Of a stretch of 36,859 bases of DNA, positions 22,748 through 29,967 are shown in pieces. The position numbers were made by a program, and so were the translations under genes. How positions within the stretch are numbered: position 1 is the stretch's first letter; every line of letters begins with the position of its first letter. Source of the DNA: a virus; the IMG/VR virus record IMGVR_UViG_3300017755_000021, positions 1 through 36,859 of that record; one strand, given 5' to 3'. The notes beneath the pieces are model-generated. The model ran no database searches, was not told the origin of the DNA, and saw nothing but the letters and a program-made list of their open reading frames with translations.

Positions 22748-23351
22748 AATCATCCTCCGTTTGAAAGTTAAACACTGCAATCACCCGTCTATCATTTTTA
22801 GCTGGATAACTTGTAGCGTGATAATGTTTACCATCAAATATTAATACTTTATATTTTTCTGGTTTGATTGTCTTAAATAAATCTAATGGATTTTTTATAT
22901 GTTCGTCTATTGACATTGTAGAGTTTTTAAAATCTGTGTCTTTATAAGTTTGTTTAAATATATGTGTATCACCTTCACAATCATTTAAATATATTATACC
23001 TAGTTTATGTGGCATTTTAAAATCAATGTGTGGGTCGCCGTGTTTATAATCAAAACAATTAACATTTAAATTTAAACAACCTCTCATCATTGTTTTTATT
23101 TTTAGATTAACTGCATCACAAGCTCTTAATAATATATTTTCAAAAAATGAAAACTCATCTGATTTTTTAAAATCTGTTACCATAGGATCATCAGCTCTAG
23201 GCATTAACATATGACTAAAAAATAAAAACTTCTCTGTTGTAGATACTGGTTGAAAGTACCAAGGAAAATCATTTGACAATATATATTTTTCTATATGTTC
23301 TTTTTCATTATCATTTAGTATATTTTTTATTTCCCAAATCTTATGATTCAT
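22722..23351 (-). CDS. 2OG-Fe(II) oxygenase (prolyl-hydroxylase-like)
   Basis: 209 aa. HGDPHIDF carries the HxD iron ligands (His108, Asp110), with the distal HYHATSYP (His176/178) and RRVIAVFNF (Arg189 for 2-oxoglutarate). The fold type is that of a prolyl 4-hydroxylase-like oxygenase. Substrate unknown. It is a second member of the superfamily in this window, but only the catalytic pattern is shared with the protein at 18890. Confidence 0.83.
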   Translation of the reverse strand: MNHKIWEIKNILNDNEKEHIEKYILSNDFPWYFQPVSTTEKFLFFSHMLMPRADDPMVTDFKKSDEFSFFENILLRACDAVNLKIKTMMRGCLNLNVNCFDYKHGDPHIDFKMPHKLGIIYLNDCEGDTHIFKQTYKDTDFKNSTMSIDEHIKNPLDLFKTIKPEKYKVLIFDGKHYHATSYPAKNDRRVIAVFNFQTEDDYGETSDKK

Positions 23352-23616
23352 ACATACCTTTTTTGATAAAAGATTTTAATTGTTTAGTATCAAATTTAGT
23401 TTGTATTTTTAAAGCTTTGTACAGAGGTTCTTTTGTTGGTCCAGTAAACTCTAACTCGGTAATGTTATTAAAGGTAACGATACCTTTTAGATACATCTCA
23501 ACTACAGTTTCCATTTCTTTAATTGATTTATCTTTTGGTATTAGTTTTGTTTTGTAAATACCTTTACCCTTAACTAACCCTTTTAATATATCAATATGTT
23601 TTTTTAATAATCTCAC
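23341..23616 (-). CDS. Unknown basic protein (91 aa), GTG start
   Basis: GTG 23616 overlaps the upstream stop (GTGA) and has GAGGAAAAC as ribosome binding site. Lys-rich, with two helical parts around IKEMETVVEMYLKGI. No family recognised. Confidence 0.7.
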   Translation of the reverse strand: MRLLKKHIDILKGLVKGKGIYKTKLIPKDKSIKEMETVVEMYLKGIVTFNNITELEFTGPTKEPLYKALKIQTKFDTKQLKSFIKKGMYES

Positions 23617-23894
23617 GTTTTCCTCACAATATAATCATAGTAACCGTGTAGTGTATCTATTTTCTTTTGACAGAATATTAATTGTTCATTCTCTCTGTAT
23701 TTACTCATTCTCTTAAATAACTTTGTTGATTGTTTCTTATTATAGTTACTTAAAATATCTTCTTGTAGATTACCAGAATAGTAAACTAGTTCGCCTTTAG
23801 GTTTCTCTAAAAACTGCTCTAACTTTTCTAATGATTCTTCTATTGGTTTTTTAAGATATGCGTCCTTAAACTTTTTTACTCTCACCTTCTTCAT
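23613..23894 (-). CDS. Unknown basic protein (93 aa)
   Basis: MKKVRVKKFKDAYLKKPIEES start, charged helical centre and the ending HGYYDYIVRKT. Overlaps the 91-aa gene by 4 bases. No family recognised. Confidence 0.7.
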   Translation of the reverse strand: MKKVRVKKFKDAYLKKPIEESLEKLEQFLEKPKGELVYYSGNLQEDILSNYNKKQSTKLFKRMSKYRENEQLIFCQKKIDTLHGYYDYIVRKT

Positions 23895-23915
23895 AATATA
23901 ATCTTTCTATTTAAT

Positions 23916-24332
23916 TTAAAGTCGTAGTCCGATTGATTTTAACTTTGGTTCAAAGCTATAAAACAATTTATTGTGATTGCCACTATCACCTTTATTAGCC
24001 ATTTGATACAGATGTACCATTTCGTGTCCTAGTGTGTCCACAAAATCTTTTTTACTTTTATAGACTGGTTGCATTTGTAGTCTATACACCCTTGTCCCTT
24101 TTCTTTTCCATTCTAATACTTCTACTAATCCGTAACAATATCTTTTTCTATCTCTTATCTGTTTAATTTCTATTTGATTAAATGGTGAGAGTTGACCTTC
24201 AAAGATTGTGTCATTAATTAGTTTGAAATACTTTTTAATGTCTTTAAAATTTGTATAATATTTTTCTCTACTACTCAATACTGTGTTGAGTCGTTTCTTT
24301 ATGACTGATAGTTTTTGTTTTTTGTTTTGCAT
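23916..24332 (-). CDS. SprT-like zinc metalloprotease
   Basis: 138 aa. Motif GHEMVHLYQ (HExxH, 103-107) and the second zinc His at 120 in SGNHNKLF mark a SprT/Spartan-like protease. Family members act on proteins linked to DNA; the phage role is unknown. Start set at ATG 24332, which overlaps the stop of a 29-aa frame as TAATG; the longer start at 24395 would overlap that gene. Confidence 0.82.
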   Translation of the reverse strand: MQNKKQKLSVIKKRLNTVLSSREKYYTNFKDIKKYFKLINDTIFEGQLSPFNQIEIKQIRDRKRYCYGLVEVLEWKRKGTRVYRLQMQPVYKSKKDFVDTLGHEMVHLYQMANKGDSGNHNKLFYSFEPKLKSIGLRL

Positions 24333-24421
24333 TATAGATAACCTTTTAACCACATATAACCCATTACGAGTGATGTGTAGATAATATACTCCCACAATGT
24401 TATGTCACCAAATTCGTGCAT
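24332..24421 (-). CDS. 29-aa membrane peptide
   Basis: ATG 24421 to TAA 24332, filling the gap before the SprT-like gene with a TAATG junction. One membrane helix (LWEYIIYTSLVMGYMWL). No clear Shine-Dalgarno. Unknown function; accepted because of the tight packing. Confidence 0.5.
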   Translation of the reverse strand: MHEFGDITLWEYIIYTSLVMGYMWLKGYL

Positions 24422-24427
24422 AATAAA

Positions 24428-24751
24428 TTAACAATCGTCTTTGATTTCGCTGTCTTTTAAGAGTTCACACTTTAACTCTTTGTCAGCTTTCATTCTTAAT
24501 TCAGCAGCAACACCTTCTAATATTGTAGGAAGGTACTTCTGTAAAATAACTAATGACTCAATTGTAAATTGATGTGCAAGTTTTTGTAGTTCTTGCTCCA
24601 TTAACTTACTAATATCTACGTTGTTGCCTTGTATAGTATTGGTTATTACATTAGCAACTACTGCCTTATTGTATTCATCAGCCTTAACTGAATTGGCAAT
24701 GGAGCTCAAACCCCACCACAATATGGCTAATAATATAATCAACTTCTTCAT
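24428..24751 (-). CDS. Small secreted protein (107 aa)
   Basis: Signal peptide at 1-24 (MKKLIILLAILWWGLSSIAN, then SVKADE), mature helical region and a C-terminal pair of Cys (KCELL...KDDC). Periplasmic location expected. GAGGAGG ribosome binding site before ATG 24751 and a sigma70-like promoter upstream. No family recognised. Confidence 0.75.
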   Translation of the reverse strand: MKKLIILLAILWWGLSSIANSVKADEYNKAVVANVITNTIQGNNVDISKLMEQELQKLAHQFTIESLVILQKYLPTILEGVAAELRMKADKELKCELLKDSEIKDDC

Positions 24752-24777
24752 AATATATCCTCCTCGTTTATATATTT

Positions 24778-24806
24778 AGTATATAAGGATTATTGGTCAA
24801 TGTCAA
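24778..24806 (-). promoter_or_regulatory. Sigma70-like promoter
   Basis: Minus strand: TTGACA (24806-24801), 17 bp, TATACT (24783-24778), ahead of the secreted 107-aa protein; the leader carries GAGGAGG. Confidence 0.75.
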
Positions 24807-24820
24807 ATAAAAAATTGGTC

Positions 24821-24848
24821 AAAAAGTCATTGATTTTATTGACTTTTT
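24821..24848 (-). terminator. Hairpin terminator
   Basis: Perfect 9-bp stem AAAAAGTCA/TGACTTTTT with a 10-nt loop, the 3' arm itself ending in T5. It lies between the DUF6433-type gene and the next promoter and could stop transcription on either strand. Confidence 0.7.
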
Positions 24849-24860
24849 AGGGAGGGCGTA

Positions 24861-24885
24861 AGGGGATTTTATAAGAAAACCCCCT
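24861..24885 (-). terminator. GC hairpin right after the DUF6433-type gene
   Basis: Minus strand stem AGGGG-GTTTT with AAAAT-CCCCT (one mismatch), loop CTTAT, starting 7 nt after the stop codon. No T run follows on minus; together with the next hairpin it forms a double termination or 3'-end protection region. Confidence 0.5.
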
Positions 24886-24891
24886 AAAAAT

Positions 24892-25419
24892 CTATCTTTT
24901 CACAAATTCATCCGTCCAATTAAACGCTTCTTTGACTACCGATTCGGTTAATCCTTTAAAAGCTTTGTTTAGACTTTTGTTTTTGATGTTTAACAGAACC
25001 TTAGCATCGTCTTTATGTAGACCCTCTAGTAATTGAATAAACAATGTTTCTTTTCTAACTCTGTTAACTTGGTTGTTACCACCGACAATATAAACATATA
25101 ATCTCTTTGCTTCGTTGAATAAAGATGTATGTTCTGTACCAGCTGGCGCCTCATTTTCCATATAAGGTGGGTCACCTGCGGGTAAATCAAATTTAATCCT
25201 AGGATCAAAACCTGCCTTACATAACTGTCTCAAAGATTGACTATCGTTTTCTCTCAAAACAGCAATCTTCTTTGCTTTGTCTTTAGCATTATTAATTTTT
25301 GTAAATAATTCGTGCACTAAAGGCCTTGATGAGCCAGATGTTCTACTAACAGCCGCCATCGCCTTTTTACTCATAAGCTGAGGATGTCTATTTTCGGTAA
25401 GTTGTTTTTCTTCTGCCAT
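24892..25419 (-). CDS. DUF6433-type conserved phage protein
   Basis: 175 aa. LVHELFTKINNAKDKAKKIAVLRENDS, FDPRIKFDLPAGDPPYMENEAPAGTEHT in pieces and LFIQLLEGLHKDDAKVLLNIKNK match the pattern of a family I know from marine T4-like phages (DUF6433). Function unknown; these genes usually lie near replication genes, as here beside RNase H. GGAGTG ribosome binding site. Confidence 0.78.
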   Translation of the reverse strand: MAEEKQLTENRHPQLMSKKAMAAVSRTSGSSRPLVHELFTKINNAKDKAKKIAVLRENDSQSLRQLCKAGFDPRIKFDLPAGDPPYMENEAPAGTEHTSLFNEAKRLYVYIVGGNNQVNRVRKETLFIQLLEGLHKDDAKVLLNIKNKSLNKAFKGLTESVVKEAFNWTDEFVKR

Positions 25420-25442
25420 AATTCACTCCAAATATTGCAATA

Positions 25443-26291
25443 TTAAAAATCATTAATGTTAGTCATTAACGCTTTAAGTTTATGTTTCATAAAGTATGGC
25501 AATAGTTTGGACCTATTGTTCACTTTATAACTCATATATCTATTTATAATAGTATTTACTAGAGGTTCAGGTATTTGTTCCAAGTCAATTAATGTCTTAT
25601 TTCTTTGATAAAACTTCTTGGTTTCTGACCCTAATGGAATATTATCTACATTTGCCCACTCCTCTAATCTCTTTTTATTGATAGGTCTTTGTTTCTCACC
25701 TACCACAAACACATCATCATTACTTAATATGTTTGGTACACCATCTGATCTATCACCTTTGATGATCTGTTCGTGTAAAAATCTTTTTGGATTTGCATCT
25801 TCTATAAATTTCTTTTGTATAGGTGCATATTGTTTTACATTTGCATACTTCTGTAACTGTATGAAGTCTTTATCACCAGATACAATTAGAATATTTTTCT
25901 CTTTAGGTGCAAGTTCTCTTACCAATGTGCCTATAATATCATCTGCTTCTGCTGTATCTATGTGTAACACCATATACGGAAAGTTTTCTTGTATCTCAAC
26001 TCTTATATCATTAATAACTTCAAATATGGATAACCAATTGGTTGCAGAGTCTTCTCTATTTTTCTTTCTAGCATATTTGTAATTTGGAAATATGCTTCGC
26101 CTCCAGGTATTACTTGCATCTGCACATAATATTATGTCTCCGTATTGTTCTCCAAACTTTAACTTGTAACCTCTAATAGAATTAATTACCATATGTCTAA
26201 TTACATCTTTGTCAGGCATTTCTTCAGCCTTACCTCTAGTTTGAGCCATAAGGTTTGAAATTAAAACTTGGTTTAAGTCAACTAATATCAT
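25443..26291 (-). CDS. rnh: RNase H / 5'-3' flap exonuclease (T4 Rnh-type)
   Basis: 282 aa of the FEN-1/T4 RNase H family, removing RNA primers from lagging strands. Acidic metal-site motifs: Asp5 in MILVDLN, Asp58 in LCADAS, EADDIIG (Glu115, Asp117, Asp118) and SGDKDFIQL (Asp140, Asp142). T4 RNase H is 305 aa. ATG 26291 overlaps the preceding small gene by 4 bases. Confidence 0.9.
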   Translation of the reverse strand: MILVDLNQVLISNLMAQTRGKAEEMPDKDVIRHMVINSIRGYKLKFGEQYGDIILCADASNTWRRSIFPNYKYARKKNREDSATNWLSIFEVINDIRVEIQENFPYMVLHIDTAEADDIIGTLVRELAPKEKNILIVSGDKDFIQLQKYANVKQYAPIQKKFIEDANPKRFLHEQIIKGDRSDGVPNILSNDDVFVVGEKQRPINKKRLEEWANVDNIPLGSETKKFYQRNKTLIDLEQIPEPLVNTIINRYMSYKVNNRSKLLPYFMKHKLKALMTNINDF

Positions 26292-26425
26292 AAGTATTTC
26301 TTTTTATACCATTTGTAAAATATTTTATCTGTAAATATCTCTGCAATCTCACTTGCAGGTACTTGGTCACTTCTAATACACTCTGCCAAAGACTCATACT
26401 CATAAGTATCCACCTTACGAGTCAT
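26288..26425 (-). CDS. Small conserved protein (45 aa)
   Basis: Start set at ATG 26425 (MTRKVDTYEYESLAECIR), which follows the stop of the 58-aa membrane protein by 7 nt; the longer frame from 26494 would overlap that gene heavily. The sequence VPASEIAEIFTDKIFYKWYK resembles small proteins found beside rnh in marine T4-like phages. Function unknown. Confidence 0.7.
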   Translation of the reverse strand: MTRKVDTYEYESLAECIRSDQVPASEIAEIFTDKIFYKWYKKKYL

Positions 26426-26432
26426 TTTCTTT

Positions 26433-26609
26433 TTAGACTGTATCGTCCCCAAAGTAATATGGGTTCTTCTTTGCTTCTCTTTTTCTAAGCTCATTTTCTA
26501 TCTCTTCCCTTTTGATTTTGTTTATTACTAAAAATGCAATAAAGAAACCAACAACGGTTACTGTACATCCTATAAATCCTAAAAGCAATCCGTGTTCTAA
26601 ATCTAACAT
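26433..26609 (-). CDS. Small membrane protein (58 aa)
   Basis: ATG 26609 overlaps the upstream stop as TAATG. One long hydrophobic segment (LLLGFIGCTVTVVGFFIAFL) then a charged tail (KIKREEIENELRKREAKKN). A single-span inner-membrane protein with cytoplasmic tail is likely. Function unknown. Confidence 0.72.
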   Translation of the reverse strand: MLDLEHGLLLGFIGCTVTVVGFFIAFLVINKIKREEIENELRKREAKKNPYYFGDDTV

Positions 26610-26797
26610 TACAAATAATTAGCCCAATGCTTAGGCTTTTTACCTTTCAATTCATCTTTTAAAACTTTTATTCTATGTTTTAAACCATCAATGGTAGTGT
26701 ACATCCAACCACAATCACTTGGCTCAACTTGTTTTTTAAACCAACTAATAGTATCTTTCAATACTTTAATTTGTTTTTCTACTTCTTTTTTTGTCAT
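26609..26797 (-). CDS. Small coiled-coil protein (62 aa)
   Basis: Two helices (KEVEKQIKVLKDTISWFKKQ and LKHRIKVLKDELKG) around QVEPSDCGWMYTT, a helical hairpin type. AAGGATACTAA before ATG 26797. No family recognised. Confidence 0.65.
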   Translation of the reverse strand: MTKKEVEKQIKVLKDTISWFKKQVEPSDCGWMYTTIDGLKHRIKVLKDELKGKKPKHWANYL

Positions 26798-26921
26798 TTA
26801 GTATCCTTCCATAATTAGGCCATCCAAATTTGTCTGGCGATTCATCAACATACCTCCAACGAATAACTCCTGTATTAGGATTTCTTTCGTAGATTTTTTC
26901 TCTATTTTTTTTCTTTTTCAT
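26766..26921 (-). CDS. Small basic protein (51 aa)
   Basis: ATG 26921 overlaps the stop of the asparagine-synthetase-like gene (ATGA). Begins with a Lys-rich stretch (MKKKKNREKIYERNPNTG) and contains GVIRWRYVDESPDKFGWPNYG, a composition clearly coding. Its last 11 codons overlap the next gene in another frame. Function unknown. Confidence 0.68.
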   Translation of the reverse strand: MKKKKNREKIYERNPNTGVIRWRYVDESPDKFGWPNYGRILNDKKRSRKTN

Positions 26922-27736
26922 ACTGGTAATACTCCTAAACTTTCAAATTGTGTAGACCAATCTCTACAAATGTCCATAACTCTTTTTCTATTTTTAAAAT
27001 TAACTTTTCTATTATCTAATAGTGTTTCAAATAATTTATCAATACCAGCACCTAATTGTAAGTTTATATGTTTCTTAAATTTAAACTTCTTAAATTCTTC
27101 AAATGAATTGACAACATTGTGCTTTTGAAATGGCTCATTCAATTCGTACCAATCTTTATTATAGAAATAATCCCTAATACTAAATGCCAAATAAGGTGTA
27201 ATTAATTGTTTATTATTATTTCTAGCTATTCTTTCGTGCCATAGATAACCAGCTTGATTATAGTAGTCAAAATAATTATCTCTAAACTCATCAAATTTTT
27301 GTTTTGTTTTACCTTTAGTATAATGTAAAATAGCTTTCTTACTTATACCATAGTAACCATCTGCTGCCCATCCACTTATTACTGCCTTCTCTTTTATCTC
27401 TGGATATACATATAAGAACGGAAAGCAACATTCAAAATGTGTTTTCTTTTTACACAATATTTCTTTAGCAAGTCTAAAAAAATCTTCTTCTATCTTATCG
27501 GTAGGTACAACTACAACTTTATAATCCCAATTAAACTTCTCTGCAACTTCTACAGCTTTTTGTGAGTCGTAAGTTGGTTGACCTTCTAAATGAAAAGTAT
27601 AAGCAGTTATCTTTTTACCTAACCTATTGGCAGCGAATGCTGTAGATAAACTATCAACACCTCCAGATAACAATACAGCAACCTCACTATCTACTGTTTG
27701 GCCTTGTATTTCCTGTGTTAATAGTTTGTCTATCAC
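26918..27736 (-). CDS. Stand-alone asparagine-synthetase-type ATP-pyrophosphatase domain
   Basis: 272 aa. The PP-loop LLSGGVDSLS (residues 22-31) and following KITAYTFHLEG, VISGWAADGYYG match the synthase half of AsnB-type enzymes, which activate a carboxylate with ATP before amide formation. The N-terminal glutaminase domain is missing, so ammonia would have to be used directly or supplied by another protein. Could act on a small molecule, a peptide or a sugar. Coupled to both neighbours by 4-base overlaps. Confidence 0.83.
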   Translation of the reverse strand: MIDKLLTQEIQGQTVDSEVAVLLSGGVDSLSTAFAANRLGKKITAYTFHLEGQPTYDSQKAVEVAEKFNWDYKVVVVPTDKIEEDFFRLAKEILCKKKTHFECCFPFLYVYPEIKEKAVISGWAADGYYGISKKAILHYTKGKTKQKFDEFRDNYFDYYNQAGYLWHERIARNNNKQLITPYLAFSIRDYFYNKDWYELNEPFQKHNVVNSFEEFKKFKFKKHINLQLGAGIDKLFETLLDNRKVNFKNRKRVMDICRDWSTQFESLGVLPV

Positions 27737-27960
27737 GTTTTAAATGGGTCTTTTTTAATAAAATACTTATTTAACATTTCCATCTGATCGTCATATTCTG
27801 CTATAATACCTAATTCTTTTTCAATAGTTTCAATGTAGTCAGGATGTTCTGCAACACCTACACTATTTTGTAATAAGTTCTCTACATTGACTCTATGTTT
27901 TTCTATATGACCCTCAGCGTGTTTCTTTATCGCTTCTAATAGTGAATCTCTTAATGACAT
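27733..27960 (-). CDS. Small unknown protein (75 aa)
   Basis: Helical, with His-rich centre (KKHAEGHIEKHRVNVENLLQ) and HPDYIETIEKEL. Ends coupled to the asparagine-synthetase-like gene (4-base overlap). Similar small proteins accompany T4-like replication genes in marine phages as far as I recall. Function unknown. Confidence 0.7.
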   Translation of the reverse strand: MSLRDSLLEAIKKHAEGHIEKHRVNVENLLQNSVGVAEHPDYIETIEKELGIIAEYDDQMEMLNKYFIKKDPFKT

Positions 27961-27988
27961 ATAATTCCTTTGTTGTTTAGATTATGTA

Positions 27989-28013
27989 TGTGGCGTGTTT
28001 GCATCACGCCACA
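27989..28013 (-). terminator. Strong GC-rich hairpin without T run
   Basis: Perfect 9-bp stem TGTGGCGTG/CACGCCACA with a 7-nt loop, 12 nt after the wHTH gene stop. No T run follows on minus, so it may pause polymerase, protect mRNA 3' ends or be a processing site rather than a classic terminator. Confidence 0.5.
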
Positions 28014-28024
28014 CACTTGGATTA

Positions 28025-28408
28025 CTAGTTAATTGGCGCTAGTTCTGATCTCTTTACAGAAACCTTGTGGTTGTTATACTTGAATTTAGTTCCGTATAAC
28101 GCTTTAATACCAGCAGCAACTATTGCTCTTGTAGGAGCACCAATTCTGTAGTATGTTTTACCAGCCACTTTATTACCGTAGACCATATAGCCTTCAGCTC
28201 TTAAAGTGTCAACCATTGATCTTGGTGATTCCAATTCAAATTTATTTTGAATTGTTGACCAAGCAACGTTTTCACCTTTTTGTAAAAGGTTTAAAACTTT
28301 CTGTTTCTTTGAAAGTTTTTTTCTGCCTCTAGTTTCAGCAGTTCTTTTAGTTACTTTTACAGTAACTAGTTCGTCTTTAACGAACAGGTTTTTAATATAA
28401 TTAAACAT
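28025..28408 (-). CDS. Winged-helix DNA-binding protein
   Basis: 127 aa. Basic RGRKKLSKKQKVLNLLQKG leads into a helix-turn-helix (VAWSTIQNKFELESPRSMVDTLR) and wing (YMVYGNKVAGKTYYRIG). Probable transcriptional regulator or nucleoid-type protein. AAAGGAG ribosome binding site. The gap upstream (28409-28486) contains an ATTCC/GGAAT hairpin and an unconvincing 28-codon frame. Confidence 0.72.
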   Translation of the reverse strand: MFNYIKNLFVKDELVTVKVTKRTAETRGRKKLSKKQKVLNLLQKGENVAWSTIQNKFELESPRSMVDTLRAEGYMVYGNKVAGKTYYRIGAPTRAIVAAGIKALYGTKFKYNNHKVSVKRSELAPIN

Positions 28409-28486
28409 TATATATTACTCCTTTTTATATTTGAGTTTAACAAAACTATTTTACAACCTGTTAAGGCGATTCCTATGGAATTTTGT

Positions 28487-28969
28487 TTATTCATCTAAAT
28501 CCTTGTCTGCATCAAATAATACACCAGTCTGGTTTAGATCATTTAATTCTTCTTTGACATCTTTACTAATTGGTTTGGATGTCATTGCTTTTAATACTGG
28601 TTCATAGTTAATTTTAGCTTGTGGTTGACCTGATTTATTATCTTTTAGAATAACCATCTTATCTGATAGTGTTTGTGCTGGATGTTTTAATCCAAAATCT
28701 CTATATATCATACCACGCATTACATCTACTAATAGTGCTAAGTCTTGCATAAATACATTTGATTGAGTCTTCATAGCCAAATCAACAAACTGTTTTAATA
28801 AATTCATACTAATATCATCTACTGCTGTTTCAACAAATTTTTTAGTTTGTTGTTGTTTTATTTGTTTGGCTACCTTCTCACCCATTTTACGTCTTTGTTC
28901 ATCAAGTTCCCTACTTCTATGATTAACAATCCGTTCTGTTGGAAAGTGTATTATTTTATCATCACTCAC
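28487..28969 (-). CDS. Unknown 160-aa protein
   Basis: Start chosen at GTG 28969 (MSDDKIIHFP) because AAAGGTGAG lies 7 nt upstream; GTG 28981 is possible. N-terminal Arg/Lys-rich helix (HRSRELDEQRRKMGEKVAK), central hydrophobic helix (FMQDLALLVDVMRGMIY), acidic C-terminus. I recall similar proteins in marine T4-like phages, function unknown. Confidence 0.7.
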   Translation of the reverse strand: MSDDKIIHFPTERIVNHRSRELDEQRRKMGEKVAKQIKQQQTKKFVETAVDDISMNLLKQFVDLAMKTQSNVFMQDLALLVDVMRGMIYRDFGLKHPAQTLSDKMVILKDNKSGQPQAKINYEPVLKAMTSKPISKDVKEELNDLNQTGVLFDADKDLDE

Positions 28970-29228
28970 TAATAATCTCACCTTTAAAATTCACTTTCCC
29001 TTGTTTTTCAAAATATTCTACAAGTTGATTATAACCACCAATTAATTCATCATCTATTTTAATCTGTGGCATTTGTCTTACCTGTTTGCCAATATCTTCT
29101 AACATCTTATCAACAGATTCAAATGATTCCATTGTTTTTTCTTCATAGTCAAGGCCAAGTCTTTTTACAAGACCCTTGGCCTTGGTACAATAGGTACAAT
29201 TGTTTTTACTGTATATTACTATTTTCAT
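28962..29228 (-). CDS. Glutaredoxin
   Basis: 88 aa. Active site CTYC (Cys11, Cys14), cis-Pro motif QMPQI (Pro54) and the glutathione-site LIGGYNQL are those of glutaredoxins. It could reduce ribonucleotide reductase or the phage peroxiredoxin. The start overlaps the end of the LPP20-like lipoprotein gene by 23 bases. Confidence 0.9.
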   Translation of the reverse strand: MKIVIYSKNNCTYCTKAKGLVKRLGLDYEEKTMESFESVDKMLEDIGKQVRQMPQIKIDDELIGGYNQLVEYFEKQGKVNFKGEIISE

Positions 29229-29823
29229 TTTCTTTACCTATTAAGTTGTCATAAGCAACTTTAGCTTTTTCTTTTACGTTATAAGCATCAACTGCTTCTG
29301 CTATTGTGAAATTGTACATTTTATTGTACTCACCTAATGGTAATCTCAAACCAATCCACGCTCTATAATAACCGTTTTTAGTTATTGTTACATCTTTGGC
29401 AAAGATTTCATAACCTCTAACAGGTGTATCTTTAATCAAGTTAACGATAACTGATTCTACTTCCGATACAGTTGTTTTGTTATGTTGTTTTCCCAACTCT
29501 GTAATGAATTGTTTTGATGATTTGTTCATCTCACCTTTAACAATATCAGCAAGTTCTGCCTTAGCAATCATCATACCTTTTTCAATCGCCAAGTTTAGAT
29601 CAGGTGACACTGCAGTACCGACACCAAAGATACACATTCTATCTTTGTCTTTACCAAATAAAGGTGTATCACACGCTTTACTTTCAGAAAAGTCAGCCAT
29701 ATACCATTTTGGTACTTCATTTAAGACTTTACCCTTCTCTGACTTCATCTTGTAAGAACCAGCACAATTGGCTACTAATAACCCTGCTGCGATGATACCT
29801 ACTATTTTACCATACTTCATCAT
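29206..29823 (-). CDS. LPP20-like lipoprotein
   Basis: 205 aa. Signal sequence ending LLVANC (lipidated Cys20), then NEVPKWYM and FGVGTAVSPDLNLAIEKG, followed by an alpha/beta domain of the LPP20 type (KAELADIVKGEMN). Expected on the outer or inner membrane face of the periplasm. Phage lipoproteins often act in superinfection exclusion; that role is only inferred. Own promoter within the upstream small gene. Confidence 0.8.
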   Translation of the reverse strand: MMKYGKIVGIIAAGLLVANCAGSYKMKSEKGKVLNEVPKWYMADFSESKACDTPLFGKDKDRMCIFGVGTAVSPDLNLAIEKGMMIAKAELADIVKGEMNKSSKQFITELGKQHNKTTVSEVESVIVNLIKDTPVRGYEIFAKDVTITKNGYYRAWIGLRLPLGEYNKMYNFTIAEAVDAYNVKEKAKVAYDNLIGKENENSNIQ

Positions 29824-29826
29824 ATA

Positions 29827-29967
29827 TTAATTTACCTCACTTTTTATATTATATACTAGGTCTTGCATTTTGTCAAGTCCTAAAGATATATAGTCTAAAA
29901 ACTCAGAACCCGATATACCCGTAACAATTACAAAAACTAGTGAGATTATGATTAAATTTTTAATCAT
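29827..29967 (-). CDS. Small secreted/membrane peptide (46 aa)
   Basis: ATG 29967 overlaps the upstream stop (ATGA) and has GGGAGGTAAA as strong ribosome binding site. N-terminal hydrophobic segment (IIISLVFVIVTGISG), then FLDYISLGLDKMQDLVYN. Likely membrane-anchored. A sigma70 promoter lies inside its reading frame. Confidence 0.72.
   Translation of the reverse strand: MIKNLIIISLVFVIVTGISGSEFLDYISLGLDKMQDLVYNIKSEVN
29848..29876 (-). promoter_or_regulatory. Consensus sigma70 promoter for the lipoprotein unit
   Basis: Minus strand: TTGACA (29876-29871), 17 bp, TATAAT (29853-29848), inside the end of the 46-aa gene. The leader contains GTGAGGT before the lipoprotein start. Confidence 0.8.

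Noticed and set aside
14318-25548. Further TATTTATA words within gp59, RNase H and the GH73 gene
   Set aside because: They lie inside genes without a following start, so they are probably chance matches in AT-rich DNA.
25618-26082. Plus-strand 154-codon frame opposite RNase H
   Set aside because: Antisense to a gene with all catalytic motifs; Ser/Phe/Leu-rich shadow composition.
28408-28494. 28-codon minus-strand frame between the 160-aa and wHTH genes
   Set aside because: Its end merges with the ribosome binding site of the next gene and its composition is not protein-like.
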